Notes: generated by a model not told the origin, from the letters alone. DNA of 53,884 bases from Rhizobacter sp. (GCA_023954175.1 JAMLIM010000017.1:1-53884); one strand, 5' to 3'. Counted from the stretch's first letter, positions 19,406 to 30,442 are shown. Made by a program: numbers and translations.

Positions 19406-21259
19406 ATGCCCCATCTGCCTGCCGCCTTCACGCGCCGCCTGATCACCGTCGTCGCGGTGGCGATGTCGGCCTTCCACTTGTGGGTCGCCTTCGTCGGACC
19501 ACCCGACGCCTACGTGATGCGCGGCGCCCACCTTGCCTTCGCGCTCGCATTGGCCTACCTGATCCTGCCCGGGCTCGCCGGCAAGGCCGATCGGGTCGGC
19601 CCGGTCGATCTGCTGCTGGTGCTGCTCGCCGTGGCCGCGGCGCTGTACCCGGCGGCAAGCCTCGACTACATCCAGAACCGCATCTACTACGTCGATGATC
19701 CACGCGCCGCCGACTATGTCTTCGGCGGCCTGTTGATCGTGCTGATGCTCGAGGCCACGCGGCGCGCCGCCGGCTGGGCCCTGCCGGTGACCGCGGTCGT
19801 CTTTCTGGCCTACGGGCTCACGCTCGGCGGGCAATCGGCCGGCATCATGCTCGACCAGCTCTACCTGACGACCGAAGGCATCTTCGGCATCCCGCTCTAC
19901 GTCTCGGCGACCTACGTGATGCTGTTCATCCTGTTCGGCTCCTTCGTCGAGCGCAGCGGCGCGGGTCAGTTGTTCATGGACTTCGCGCTGGCGATTGCCG
20001 GCCACACCTCCGGCGGCCCGGCCAAGGTGGCGGTGATCACGAGCAGTCTCTTCGGCACCGTCTCCGGCAGCGCCGTTGCCAACGTCATGACGACCGGCAC
20101 CTTCACCATTCCGCTGATGAAGCGCACCGGCTACAGGCCGGCATTCGCCGGCGCGGTCGAGGCGGTCGCCTCCACCGGCGGCCAGCTGATGCCGCCGATC
20201 ATGGGCGCCGCGGCGTTCGTGATGGCCGAGTTCCTCGGTGTCTCTTACCTCACCGTCGCCGGCTTCGCATTGCTGCCGGCGGTGCTGTACTACGTCGCCG
20301 TCTTCATGGCGGTGCACTTCGAGGCCAAGCGCATCGGCCTCGTCGGCCTGCCGCGCGCGGACCTGCCGCGCATGCGCCAGGTGCTCGCCGAGCGCGGCCA
20401 CCTGTTCCTGCCGCTCGTCGTGATCGTTACCGTGCTGCTCAGCGGCCGCAGCGCGGCCTTCGCCGCGCTCATCGGCATCGGCTCGGTGATTCCGACCACC
20501 TGGCTGCGCGCGAGCACGCGACGCACCTTCACGTTGCGCGCGATCGTCGAGGCGCTCGAGAGCGGCGCGCGCAATACGCTCATCGTCGCGCTGGCCTGCG
20601 CCTGCGCCGGCATCGTGATCGGCGTCATCACCCTGACCGGGCTCGGGCTGTCGTTCACCGGCGTCGTGCTCGCGCTGTCGCAGAACTCGCTGCTGCTGGC
20701 GCTGCTGCTGACGATGCTCGCCGGCATCCTGCTCGGCATGGGGCTGCCGACGACGCCGGCCTACATCGTGCAGGTCGCATTGCTCGTGCCGGCGCTCGTG
20801 AAGCTCGGCGTTACCGTCGAGGCCGCGCACCTGTTCGTGCTGTATTTTGCGGTGCTGTCTGCGATCACGCCGCCGGTGGCGATGGCCGTCTACGCCGCCA
20901 ACGCGATCTCGAGCGCGACGCTGATGGATACGGGCTGGGCGGCCGTGAAGCTCGGGCTGACCGGCTACATCATCCCCTTCATGTTCGTCTTCGCGCCCTC
21001 TTTGCTGCTGATCGGCGACGCACCGACGGTCGCGCTCGCCGTGGCGACGGCGACGCTCGGCGTGGTCTGCCTCGCCGGCGGCCTGCACGAATACTTCTTC
21101 CTCGGCTCGGCGCGCTGGTGGGAGCGGGCACTGCTGATCGTCGCCGCGCTGGTGCTGATCAAGCCGGGCTGGATGAGCGACCTTGTCGGTTTCGTGCTGA
21201 TCGGCCTCACGCTCGCCAGCCAGCGCTGGCTGCGGCCGCACGCGGTCACTTCGACATGA
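19406..21259 (+). CDS. TRAP transporter permease, 4TM/12TM fusion
   Basis: A 617-residue inner-membrane protein that joins the small and large TRAP membrane subunits, the form that goes with TAXI receptors. Many hydrophobic segments are seen from residue 10 to the end. Signature parts are FGTVSGSAVANVMTTGTFTI, EAVASTGGQLMPPIMGAAAF and LGMGLPTTPAYIVQVALLVP. It drives sodium- or proton-coupled uptake with the binding protein upstream. The start ATG 19406 has a modest upstream GGAG. The downstream glutathione transferase begins 13 bases after its stop, so it is probably in the same unit. Confidence 0.93.
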   Translation: MPHLPAAFTRRLITVVAVAMSAFHLWVAFVGPPDAYVMRGAHLAFALALAYLILPGLAGKADRVGPVDLLLVLLAVAAALYPAASLDYIQNRIYYVDDPRAADYVFGGLLIVLMLEATRRAAGWALPVTAVVFLAYGLTLGGQSAGIMLDQLYLTTEGIFGIPLYVSATYVMLFILFGSFVERSGAGQLFMDFALAIAGHTSGGPAKVAVITSSLFGTVSGSAVANVMTTGTFTIPLMKRTGYRPAFAGAVEAVASTGGQLMPPIMGAAAFVMAEFLGVSYLTVAGFALLPAVLYYVAVFMAVHFEAKRIGLVGLPRADLPRMRQVLAERGHLFLPLVVIVTVLLSGRSAAFAALIGIGSVIPTTWLRASTRRTFTLRAIVEALESGARNTLIVALACACAGIVIGVITLTGLGLSFTGVVLALSQNSLLLALLLTMLAGILLGMGLPTTPAYIVQVALLVPALVKLGVTVEAAHLFVLYFAVLSAITPPVAMAVYAANAISSATLMDTGWAAVKLGLTGYIIPFMFVFAPSLLLIGDAPTVALAVATATLGVVCLAGGLHEYFFLGSARWWERALLIVAALVLIKPGWMSDLVGFVLIGLTLASQRWLRPHAVTST

Positions 21260-21272
21260 ACCTGGAGCACAG

Positions 21273-21905
21273 ATGAGCATTGAACTTCACACTTTCGACA
21301 CCCCCAACGGCCGCAAGATCAGCGTGGCACTCGAGGAGATGGGCCTGCCCTACAGCGTGCACGTGGTCGACATCACGCGCGGCGAACAGCACGACCCGGG
21401 CTTCGTGCGCCTGAGCCCGAACCACAAGATCCCGGCCATCGTCGACCCCGATGGCCCGGGCGGCAAGCCGATCAGCGTCTTCGAGTCGGGCGCGATCCTC
21501 TTCTACCTCGGCGAAAAGACCGGCAAGTTCTGGCCGAGCGACCTGCGCACGCGCACGACCGTCATGGAGTGGCTGATGTTCCAGATGGGCGGCTTCGGGC
21601 CGATGCCGGGCCAGGTGCACCACTTCATCGCGCTCGAGGACGAGACCTCGCGCACCTACGGCCTGAAGCGCTACATGGCCGAGACGCGCCGCCTCTACGG
21701 CGTCATGGATGCGCGCCTCGCCGAGAACGAATACTTCGCCGGTGAACTCTCGATTGCCGATTTCGCGATCCTCGCCTGGGCCTGGCGCCATCCGCGCCAC
21801 AAGGTCGAACTCGCCGACTTCCCGCACGTCGCGCGCTGGTACCAGGCGCTGATGGCGCGTCCGGGTGTGGCGCGCGGCTTTGCGGTGCCGCTGAAACGCG
21901 ATTGA
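21273..21905 (+). CDS. Glutathione S-transferase (YfcG/YghU-like)
   Basis: A 210-residue cytosolic GST. The thioredoxin-like N-domain shows [19 protein letters not shown] and [16 protein letters not shown], with the glutathione-binding [20 protein letters not shown]. The helical C-domain ends in [23 protein letters not shown] at the start is characteristic of the YfcG/YghU (nu-class) group, known for disulfide-bond reductase activity with glutathione. It sits between the TRAP permease (13 bases) and serine dehydratase (22 bases), which suggests cotranscription, but its link to the transported substrate is unknown. Confidence 0.92.
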   Translation: MSIELHTFDTPNGRKISVALEEMGLPYSVHVVDITRGEQHDPGFVRLSPNHKIPAIVDPDGPGGKPISVFESGAILFYLGEKTGKFWPSDLRTRTTVMEWLMFQMGGFGPMPGQVHHFIALEDETSRTYGLKRYMAETRRLYGVMDARLAENEYFAGELSIADFAILAWAWRHPRHKVELADFPHVARWYQALMARPGVARGFAVPLKRD

Positions 21906-21927
21906 CGCAGGCGGACGACAATCCTGC

Positions 21928-23319
<1,392 letters not shown>

Positions 23320-23490
23320 CGGGCTTCGACGGCGCGGCAGCGCACGCGCGGCAGCCATGGCGCTGCTATCCTTGCCCAGCCTCTGCGGCATCATCCACAC
23401 GCTCTCGGCGCCGAATGCGTCCTCGGCGTGCTTGGACGTCGACCTTTGGATGACGAGCGGTGGCCTGGTGTCAGCGCCTGAGGAAAGCCG

Positions 23491-24630
23491 ATGAGTGAAC
23501 CCCTCTCTCCAGCATCGAGCGCCGCCCTCGCCCACGAGCGCGCCTTCGACGCGGCGCCGCTGGTGCGTTTCGTCGGGGTGCAGAAGACCTACGACGGCGT
23601 GCAGCTTGTCGTGCGGCAGCTCGATCTCGACATCCAGCGCGGCGAGTTCCTGACCCTGCTCGGCCCCTCGGGCTCGGGCAAGACGACGATGCTGATGATG
23701 CTGGCGGGGTTCGAGTCGCCGACCGCCGGCGAGATCATGCTCGATGGCCGCTCGATCACGCGCACGCCACCGCACAAGCGCAACTTCGGCATGGTGTTCC
23801 AGAACTACGCGCTGTTCCCGCACCTGACGGTCGGCGACAACGTCGCCTACCCGCTCACGGTGCGCAGTGTCGCCGCGCCCGAGCGCGCTCGGCGCATGAA
23901 GGAGGCGCTGGAAATGGTGCGCATGGCGGGGCTCGAGAGCCGCTACCCGGGGCAGTTGTCCGGCGGCCAGCAGCAGCGCGTGGCACTCGCGCGCGCGCTC
24001 GTCTTCGAGCCTCAGCTCGTGCTGATGGACGAGCCGCTCGGGGCGCTGGACAAGCAGTTGCGCGAGCACATGCAAATCGAGCTCAAGGAATTGCACCGCC
24101 AGCTCGGCGTGACCTTCGTCTATGTGACGCACGACCAGGGCGAGGCGCTGACGATGAGCGACCGCGTCGCGATATTCGACAACGGTGCGATCCAGCAGAT
24201 CGCGCCGGTCGAAGACATCTACGAACGCCCGGCAAACCGCTTCGTCGCCGGTTTCATCGGTGACAACACGGCACTGCAAGGCGTCGTGCAAAGCCGCGAA
24301 GGCGAGCGCTGCGCCATCGCGCTGGACGGCGGCCGGACGATCACGGGTCTGAATGTCAACGGCGCGGCCGTCGGCGACCGTGTCGAGGCCTGCATCCGGC
24401 CGGAACGCATCATGCTGCACCGCGGGCCGCAGGCCGGGCGTGCCAACACCGTGCCGGCGCGCGTCTCCGACGTGATCTACTACGGCGATCACTTGCGCGC
24501 CACCTGCACCGCCGGCGAAGGCTTGCCCGCGGCCACCGTGAAGTTGCCGCTTGCCGGCGGCCCCCCGCCGCGAGCCGGCGATGAGGTCGACCTCGAATGG
24601 CCGGTTGACCTGACCCGCATCTACAGCTAG
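23491..24630 (+). CDS. potA: Polyamine-type ABC transporter ATP-binding protein
   Basis: A 379-residue ATPase. Walker A is LLGPSGSGKTTMLMML at about 53-68, Q-loop FGMVFQNYALFPHLTV, signature LSGGQQQRVALARAL, Walker B LVLMDEPLGALD and switch VYVTHDQGEAL. The C-terminal TOBE domain (about 285-375) is typical of PotA/MalK-type subunits. It energises uptake through the two permeases below. It is the first gene of a five-gene unit with a periplasmic protein, two permeases and a ureohydrolase. The 171 bases before it hold no gene; a TATCCT string at about 23367 might be a -10. Confidence 0.93.
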   Translation: MSEPLSPASSAALAHERAFDAAPLVRFVGVQKTYDGVQLVVRQLDLDIQRGEFLTLLGPSGSGKTTMLMMLAGFESPTAGEIMLDGRSITRTPPHKRNFGMVFQNYALFPHLTVGDNVAYPLTVRSVAAPERARRMKEALEMVRMAGLESRYPGQLSGGQQQRVALARALVFEPQLVLMDEPLGALDKQLREHMQIELKELHRQLGVTFVYVTHDQGEALTMSDRVAIFDNGAIQQIAPVEDIYERPANRFVAGFIGDNTALQGVVQSREGERCAIALDGGRTITGLNVNGAAVGDRVEACIRPERIMLHRGPQAGRANTVPARVSDVIYYGDHLRATCTAGEGLPAATVKLPLAGGPPPRAGDEVDLEWPVDLTRIYS

Positions 24631-24663
24631 AACCCGACTTCCCCCAACCAGGAGATCCAGACC

Positions 24664-25686
24664 ATGAAGAAGCTGCTGACTGTCATCGCACTGAGCGCCG
24701 CGCTGCCGGCACTTGCCGCGCAGCTCACCATCGTCAACTTCGGCGGTGCCAACGGCAACGCGCAGAAGAAGGCGTTCTACGAGCCGTTCGACAAGGCCAC
24801 CGGTATCAAGATCGTGCCCGTCGAATACAACGGCGAGCAGGCCAAGATCAAGGCCATGGTCGACACCAAGAACGTGAGCTGGGACGTGGTCGAGGTCGAA
24901 TCGCCCGACGTTGCGCGCGGCTGTGACGAAGGCCTGTTCGAGCGCATGGACTGGTCCAAGGTCGGACCGAAGAGCGACTTCGTTCCGGCCGCCGTGACCG
25001 ATTGCGGCGTCGGCATCTTCGTCTGGTCGACGGTCCTCGCCTATGACGGCACCAAGCTCAAGACGGCGCCGACAAGCTGGGCCGACTTCTGGGACGTGAA
25101 GAAGTTTCCCGGCAAGCGCGGCATGCGCAAGGGCGCGCGCTACAACCTCGAGTTCGCGCTGATGGCCGACGGCGTGAAGCCCGTGGACGTCTACAAGGTG
25201 CTGGCGACCAAGGAAGGCGCCGACCGCGCCTTCAAGAAGCTGACCGAGCTCAAGCCCAACATCCAGTGGTGGGAGGCGGGCGCGCAGCCGCCGCAGTTCC
25301 TGGTTGCCGGCGACGTGGCGATGAGCACGGTCTACAACGGCCGCATCGATGCCGCCAACCGTGAAGGCCGCAACCTGAAGATCAGCTGGACTGGCGGCAT
25401 CTACGATCTCGACTACTGGGTCATTCCGCAGGGCACGCCGAACAAGGCCGAGGCGATGAAGTTCATCGCTTTCGCCAGTTCGCCGCAGGCGCAGGCCGAC
25501 TACGCGAAGAACATCGCCTACGGCCCGACCAACAACAAGGCACTGGCCGCGCTCAGCCCGGCGGTGCTGGCCGACCTGCCAACGTCGCCGGCGAACGCCA
25601 AGACGGCGCTGCAGTTCAACGTCAAGTTCTGGACCGACCAGGGCGAGCAGCTCGAAAAGCGCTTCGCCTCCTGGGCCGCGCAGTAA
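24664..25686 (+). CDS. Polyamine/guanidino-type ABC transporter substrate-binding protein
   Basis: A 340-residue periplasmic protein. The signal peptide is MKKLLTVIALSAALPALA, cut before AQLTIVNFGG. The fold is the PotD/PotF class (bacterial extracellular solute-binding family 1/8-like): WDVVEVESPDVARGCDEGLF near 80, WSTVLAYDGTKL and YWVIPQGTPNKAEAMKFIAF in the hinge and C-lobe. AGGAGATC precedes ATG 24664. It binds an amine or related cationic compound; the ureohydrolase in the same operon suggests a guanidino compound (inference). Confidence 0.9.
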   Translation: MKKLLTVIALSAALPALAAQLTIVNFGGANGNAQKKAFYEPFDKATGIKIVPVEYNGEQAKIKAMVDTKNVSWDVVEVESPDVARGCDEGLFERMDWSKVGPKSDFVPAAVTDCGVGIFVWSTVLAYDGTKLKTAPTSWADFWDVKKFPGKRGMRKGARYNLEFALMADGVKPVDVYKVLATKEGADRAFKKLTELKPNIQWWEAGAQPPQFLVAGDVAMSTVYNGRIDAANREGRNLKISWTGGIYDLDYWVIPQGTPNKAEAMKFIAFASSPQAQADYAKNIAYGPTNNKALAALSPAVLADLPTSPANAKTALQFNVKFWTDQGEQLEKRFASWAAQ

Positions 25687-25707
25687 GACCGCCACGGCTC
25701 GGCGGCG

Positions 25708-26958
25708 ATGGACGCCCTCACGCTGCCCGCCGCCGTCGATTCGCAACGGCTCAAACGCCAGCTCGGGCGTGCCGAGCGGCAGCGCAAGATGTGGGCGTTC
25801 GCGCTGACTGTGCCGCTGCTCGTCTTCCTGCTGCTGACCTTCCTGGTCCCGATCACCGCGCTGCTCGGGCGCGCGGTCGAGAACCCGGAGATTGCGACCG
25901 CGTTGCCGCGCACGGTCGTCGTGCTCGCCGACTGGGACCGCAAGGGCCTGCCGCCGGCGACTGCCTTCGCCGCCCTGGTGGCCGACCTTGGCGCGCTGCC
26001 CCAGCAGGCCGAGGCCGGCGCCTTGGCGAGGCGCCTGAACAACGAGGCGCCGGGGGCGCGCTCGCTCGTGATGGGCACTTATCGCGCGCTGCCGCTGGAG
26101 GGCGCCGAGACGCCGGACGCGGCCAAGGCCAAATTGATCGCCACCGACGACCGCTGGTCGCAGCCGGTGTTCTGGCAGGCGATCGCGAAGAACGGGTCGC
26201 GCTGGACGCCCGACTACCTGCTCGCCGCCGTCGATCTGCGGCGCAACGCCGTCGGCGATATCGAGCGCATGCCGCCGAACCAGCGCGTGTTCGTCAACAT
26301 CCTGGCGCGCACCTTCGAGATCAGCGCCGTGGTCACGCTGGCCGCGCTCCTGCTCGGCTACCCGCTTGCCTACTGGTTGTCGACGCTGCCGGCACGCAAG
26401 GCGAACCTGCTGATGATCCTGGTGCTGGTGCCGTTCTGGACCTCGGTGCTGGTGCGCATCGCGGCCTGGATCGTGCTGCTGCAGTCGGAAGGCCTCGTCA
26501 ATCGCGCCCTGATCGGCGTCGGCATCATCGACCACCCACTGGCGCTGCTGTTCAACCGCCTCGGGGTCGAGATCGCGATGGTCCACATCTTGTTGCCGTT
26601 CATGATCCTGCCGCTGTACAGCGTGATGAAGGGCGTGCCGCCGACCTACCTGCGCGCCGCCGTCTCGCTCGGCAGCGCGCCACTGGCGGCGTTCTTTCGC
26701 GTCTATGTGCCGCAGACCTACCCCGGCATCGGCGCCGGCGGATTGCTCGTCTTCATCATCTCGATCGGCTACTACGTGACGCCGGCCCTGCTCGGCGGCG
26801 CCGACGACCAGATGCTGAGCTACTACGTCGCCCAGTACACGAACGTGACCATCAACTGGGGCCTGGCCTGTGCGCTCGGCGCCGTGCTGCTGACCGCGAC
26901 GCTGCTGCTCTATGCGGTCTATCGGCGTGTCGTCAAGACCGAGTTGAGCATAGGCTGA
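25708..26958 (+). CDS. potB: Polyamine-type ABC transporter permease 1 (long form)
   Basis: A 416-residue inner-membrane permease. TM1 is FALTVPLLVFLLLTFLVPIT at about 31-50. A soluble, probably periplasmic segment of about 150 residues follows (52-200) before the five permease helices, starting FEISAVVTLAALLLGYPLAY. The EAA loop is RAAVSLGSAPLAAFFRVYVP at about 315-335. Classical PotB is near 285 residues, so the extra periplasmic loop makes this a long-form member. The start ATG 25708 follows the upstream stop by 21 bases. It works with PotC-like permease and PotA-like ATPase. Confidence 0.9.
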   Translation: MDALTLPAAVDSQRLKRQLGRAERQRKMWAFALTVPLLVFLLLTFLVPITALLGRAVENPEIATALPRTVVVLADWDRKGLPPATAFAALVADLGALPQQAEAGALARRLNNEAPGARSLVMGTYRALPLEGAETPDAAKAKLIATDDRWSQPVFWQAIAKNGSRWTPDYLLAAVDLRRNAVGDIERMPPNQRVFVNILARTFEISAVVTLAALLLGYPLAYWLSTLPARKANLLMILVLVPFWTSVLVRIAAWIVLLQSEGLVNRALIGVGIIDHPLALLFNRLGVEIAMVHILLPFMILPLYSVMKGVPPTYLRAAVSLGSAPLAAFFRVYVPQTYPGIGAGGLLVFIISIGYYVTPALLGGADDQMLSYYVAQYTNVTINWGLACALGAVLLTATLLLYAVYRRVVKTELSIG

Positions 26959-26968
26959 AAGACACGCG

Positions 26969-27790
26969 ATGAAGCTGCGCCTGCCGAAGTTCCCGGCCTA
27001 CGCGACGCCGCTCGACAAGCTCGGCTGGTGGACGCTGCGCTTCGGTTGCGTGGCGGTGCTCGTGTTCCTGCTGCTGCCCATTCTCGTCATCATCCCGCTG
27101 TCGTTCAGCAGCAGCTCGTTCCTCGTCTATCCGATCACGGGCTGGTCGCTGCGCTGGTACCAGAACCTGTTCACGTCACCCGAATGGGGGCGCGCGGCGC
27201 GCAACAGCTTCATCATCGCGCCTGCGGCGACCGTCATCGCCACGACCTTGGGCACGCTGGCGGCGGTCGGGCTGGCGCGCGCAAACTTCGCCTTCAAGGG
27301 GATGTTGATGAGCCTGCTCATCGCGCCGATGGTGGTGCCGGTCGTCGTCGTCGGCGTCAGCACCTACATCTTCTTCGCCAACCTGGGGTTGAGCGACAGC
27401 TACATGGCGCTGATCATGGTCCACGCCGCGCTCGGCGCGCCCTTCGTCGTCACGACCGTGCTCGCGACCTTGCAGGGCTTCAACCAGAACCTCGTGCGCG
27501 CGAGCCTGAGCCTGGGCGCGGGGCCGTTCGAGACGTTCTTTCGCATCACGCTGCCGGTGATCGCGCCGGGCGTGATCTCGGGCGCGCTGTTCGCGTTCGC
27601 CACGTCGTTCGACGAGGTCGTCGTCGTGCTCTTCCTGGCCGGGCCCGACCAGGTCACGTTGCCGCGCCAGATGTTCACCGGCATCCGCGAAAACATCTCG
27701 CCGACGATCGCCGCCGTCGCGACGCTGCTCATCATCTTCACCACGGCGCTGCTCGGCACGCTCGAGTGGCTGCGCGGCCGGCGCCGTTGA
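26969..27790 (+). CDS. potC: Polyamine-type ABC transporter permease 2
   Basis: A 273-residue permease with about six membrane helices, the first being VAVLVFLLLPILVIIPLSFS. The TM/EAA part RASLSLGAGPFETFFRITLP at about 177-196 contacts the ATPase. The segments MVVPVVVVGVSTYIFF and ALFAFATSFDEVVVVLFLAG are typical of PotC. It lies 10 bases after potB and 12 bases before the ureohydrolase gene, in the same operon. Confidence 0.92.
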   Translation: MKLRLPKFPAYATPLDKLGWWTLRFGCVAVLVFLLLPILVIIPLSFSSSSFLVYPITGWSLRWYQNLFTSPEWGRAARNSFIIAPAATVIATTLGTLAAVGLARANFAFKGMLMSLLIAPMVVPVVVVGVSTYIFFANLGLSDSYMALIMVHAALGAPFVVTTVLATLQGFNQNLVRASLSLGAGPFETFFRITLPVIAPGVISGALFAFATSFDEVVVVLFLAGPDQVTLPRQMFTGIRENISPTIAAVATLLIIFTTALLGTLEWLRGRRR

Positions 27791-27802
27791 AAGAGGGAAG
27801 CG

Positions 27803-28750
27803 ATGAGCGCGAAGAACCAACCCCTGGGCGGCAACGAAATGCCGCGCTTCGGCGGGCCGGCGACGATGCTGCGCCTGCCCTCGGCCGACAGCGCCGCCGG
27901 TCTGGACGCCGGCTTCATCGGCGTGCCGCTCGACATCGGCACGTCCAACCGCGCTGGGGCGCGCTTCGGTCCGCGTCAGATCCGCGCCGAATCGGCGCTG
28001 ATCCGGCCCTACAACCTGGCCACCGGTGCGGCGCCGTTCGACGCGCTGCAGGTGGCCGATCTGGGCGACGTGCCGATCAACACCTACTCGCTCGAGAAGT
28101 CGGTCGCGATCATCGAGGCCTTCTACGACCGTGTGCTCGGCACCGGCTGCAAGCCGCTGACGATGGGCGGCGACCACACGATTGCGCTGCCCATCCTGCG
28201 CGCGCTGGCGCGTCGCCACGGGCCGCTGGCGCTGGTGCATGTCGATGCGCATGCCGACGTCAACGACGACATGTTCGGCGAGCGCATCGCGCACGGCACG
28301 CCGTTTCGACGCGCGGTCGAGGAAGGCTTGCTGCAGGGCCCGCGCGTGTTCCAGATCGGTCTGCGCGCGACCGGCTACGCGGCCGACGACTTCGACTGGC
28401 CGCGTGCGCAGGGCTTCAACCTGGTGCTCGCGCACGAGATCTGGTATCAGTCGCTCGCGCCGCTGATGGCGCGCGTGCGCGAGACCATTGGCGACGCGCC
28501 GTGCTACTTCAGCTTCGACATCGACGGCATCGACCCGGCCTTTGCCGGCGGCACCGGCACGCCCGAGATCGGTGGCCTGACGGTGCCGCAGGCGCTCGAG
28601 ATCGTGCGCGGCTGCCGCGGCCTGAACCTCGTCGGCGCCGACCTCGTCGAAGTTGCGCCGCCCTACGACACCAGCGGCAACACCGCCTTGCTCGGCGCCA
28701 ACCTGCTCTACGAAATGCTGTGCGTCCTGCCCGGCGTACCGTTGCGCTGA
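27803..28750 (+). CDS. Ureohydrolase: guanidino-acid hydrolase or agmatinase
   Basis: A 315-residue arginase-family enzyme with the binuclear manganese site intact: MGGDHT, VHVDAHADVNDD, and SFDIDGIDPAFAGGTGTPE. It cleaves a guanidino compound into urea and an amine. It keeps the MPRFGGPATMLRLP start and the NRAGARFGPRQIR stretch that I associate with guanidinobutyrase and guanidinopropionase (GbuA/GpuA) more than with SpeB, but the substrate cannot be fixed from sequence. As the last gene after a complete polyamine-type importer, it probably acts on what is imported. It starts 12 bases after potC, with GAGGGAAGC as ribosome site. Confidence 0.88.
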   Translation: MSAKNQPLGGNEMPRFGGPATMLRLPSADSAAGLDAGFIGVPLDIGTSNRAGARFGPRQIRAESALIRPYNLATGAAPFDALQVADLGDVPINTYSLEKSVAIIEAFYDRVLGTGCKPLTMGGDHTIALPILRALARRHGPLALVHVDAHADVNDDMFGERIAHGTPFRRAVEEGLLQGPRVFQIGLRATGYAADDFDWPRAQGFNLVLAHEIWYQSLAPLMARVRETIGDAPCYFSFDIDGIDPAFAGGTGTPEIGGLTVPQALEIVRGCRGLNLVGADLVEVAPPYDTSGNTALLGANLLYEMLCVLPGVPLR

Positions 28751-28886
28751 TGTGCGGGCGGGCCCGGCAGCGCCAACAGCGGGAGGCCACTGGCCATCCT
28801 GGCCAGCGAGCAGCCGTCGAGATTGCTCAAGGCACGCGCCCGAGGCTCTTCCAGAGTCACCCGAATGGATCGCAGGAGGCGCACGC

Positions 28887-29780
28887 ATGAGCCGCATGAA
28901 CAACATACTGGTCGCGACCGACCTGTCGGGCCCGGCGCGCCAGGCGGCCGACCGTGCCGCGCGGCTTGCACGCAGTTCGGGGGCGCAGTTGCGGCTGGTG
29001 CATGCGCTCAATGCAGGCGTGGTGGCGCAGCTGCAGCAGTTGCTGGGCCTGGGCAGTGCGCTCGAGCAGACGCTCGTCGAGCAGACGCGCAACGAGCTGC
29101 GCTCGCTGGCCGACGAACTTGCCGCCGAGCGCAATGTGGTCATCGAGTCGGCGCTGCTGCAGGGCGCGGTGGTGGACGAGATCATCCGTGACGCGCAGGC
29201 GAATCATGCCGACCTGGTCGTGCTCGGGGCGCGGGGCACGGGCTTCCTGCGCCGCCTGCTGCTGGGATCGACTGCCGAGCGGCTGCTGCGCAAGTCGACG
29301 CTGCCGATGCTGGTCGTCAAGCAGCGTGCCCATGAGGCATACCGGCGGGTGCTGGTGGCGGTGGATTTCTCGGCCTGGTCGGCCCCGCTGGTCGACCTGG
29401 CGCGGCGCGTCGCGCCGCGCGCGCATCTGGTGCTGCTGAGTGCGTACGCGGTGCCCTTCGAAGGCAAGTTGCGCTACGCAAGCGTCCCCGACGCCACGAT
29501 AAAGACCTATCGCGAGCAGGCTCGGCGGGCCGCAGAGCAGCAACTGCATGCGCTGGCCGCAGGCGCCGGCCTGACGCCGGGCCAATGGACCCCGTGCCTG
29601 CCGCATGCCGATGCATCGCTCGCCATCGTCCGGGCGGAGCTGGAACAGGCCTGCGACCTGATCGTCATCGGCAAGCATGGCCGCAACATGGTCGAAGAGA
29701 TGCTGCTCGGCAGCGTCACATCACACGTGCTGGCCGAATCCGCAGGCGACGTGCTGGTGTCGACCGAAACGCTCGCCTGA
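28887..29780 (+). CDS. Tandem universal stress protein
   Basis: A 297-residue protein with two UspA domains. Domain 1 (about 4-145) has NILVATDLSGPARQAADR and the nucleotide motif VVLGARGTGFLRRLLLGSTA. Domain 2 (about 150-295) has VLVAVDFSAWSAPLVD and VIGKHGRNMVEEMLLGSVTS, both G-2x-G-9x-G-S type, so both may bind ATP. ATG 28887 follows AGGAGGCG. It is alone on its strand, 136 bases after the ureohydrolase, and converges with the DUF1275 gene 5 bases away. A general stress role is known for the family; the signal here is unknown. Confidence 0.93.
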   Translation: MSRMNNILVATDLSGPARQAADRAARLARSSGAQLRLVHALNAGVVAQLQQLLGLGSALEQTLVEQTRNELRSLADELAAERNVVIESALLQGAVVDEIIRDAQANHADLVVLGARGTGFLRRLLLGSTAERLLRKSTLPMLVVKQRAHEAYRRVLVAVDFSAWSAPLVDLARRVAPRAHLVLLSAYAVPFEGKLRYASVPDATIKTYREQARRAAEQQLHALAAGAGLTPGQWTPCLPHADASLAIVRAELEQACDLIVIGKHGRNMVEEMLLGSVTSHVLAESAGDVLVSTETLA

Positions 29781-29785
29781 AATAC

Positions 29786-30442
29786 TCATGAACGACGCGC
29801 GCTGCGCGGCGTGCCGATGGCAACCGTCAACGCACACAGCGTGACGACGATGGCGGGCGCGAGCAGGACGAACAACTCGCCCAGCCAGCGCGTTGAATAG
29901 GCGCCGGCGAGCGCGCCGCCCGCCAGGCTGAGCCACAGGAGTGCCGGCTGCCGGACCGTCCCCCAGGACCCACGCCCCGTCAGCGCGTCGGTCACGCCGC
30001 TGGCGAAGGAGACCAAGGTGCCGGTGATATAGCCCCGGGGCGCGACGCCGTTCGTCGGCGTCAGCGCGACGTTGTTCCAGCCCATCGCGGCCGCCAGCAG
30101 GCCGAGGGTGAGCGTGTCGGGCGCCGTGCTAGCAGCCGCCAGCGCGGCAGCGAAGATCAGCGACGCCTCGAGCAACAGGCCGGCGGCCTCGCGACCGCGG
30201 GTGCCGTCGTTGACCCAGCGGCCGGCGGCGGCACCGAGCACGAACAGCACGATGGCCGCGCCAAACAGGCTCAGGCGCAGCAGATCGCCGTCCGCCGCCG
30301 ACACGAACAGCCGCGTCGTGTTGCCGCTCATGTAGGTCGGGAAGATGCGCAGCTCTTCGAAGAACAGCATGATGCCCACGGTATCGACCCAGCCGGCGGT
30401 CGCGGTCAACGCATAGGCGGCCAGGGTGCGCGTGGCGACCAC
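29786..30442 (-). CDS. DUF1275 (YoaK-like) membrane protein
   Basis: A 218-residue membrane protein with about six hydrophobic segments. The diagnostic part is TAGWVDTVGIMLF plus TYMSGNTTRLF, and later MGWNNVALTPTNGVAPRGYI, which I recognise as DUF1275/YoaK. Function is unknown. The start is GTG at 30442; no good ribosome site is visible and no better ATG in frame retains the first helix, so the start is only moderately sure. It is followed convergently by the stress protein with a 5-base gap. The 147 bases to aconitase upstream hold no other gene. Confidence 0.82.
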   Translation of the reverse strand: MVATRTLAAYALTATAGWVDTVGIMLFFEELRIFPTYMSGNTTRLFVSAADGDLLRLSLFGAAIVLFVLGAAAGRWVNDGTRGREAAGLLLEASLIFAAALAAASTAPDTLTLGLLAAAMGWNNVALTPTNGVAPRGYITGTLVSFASGVTDALTGRGSWGTVRQPALLWLSLAGGALAGAYSTRWLGELFVLLAPAIVVTLCALTVAIGTPRSARRS

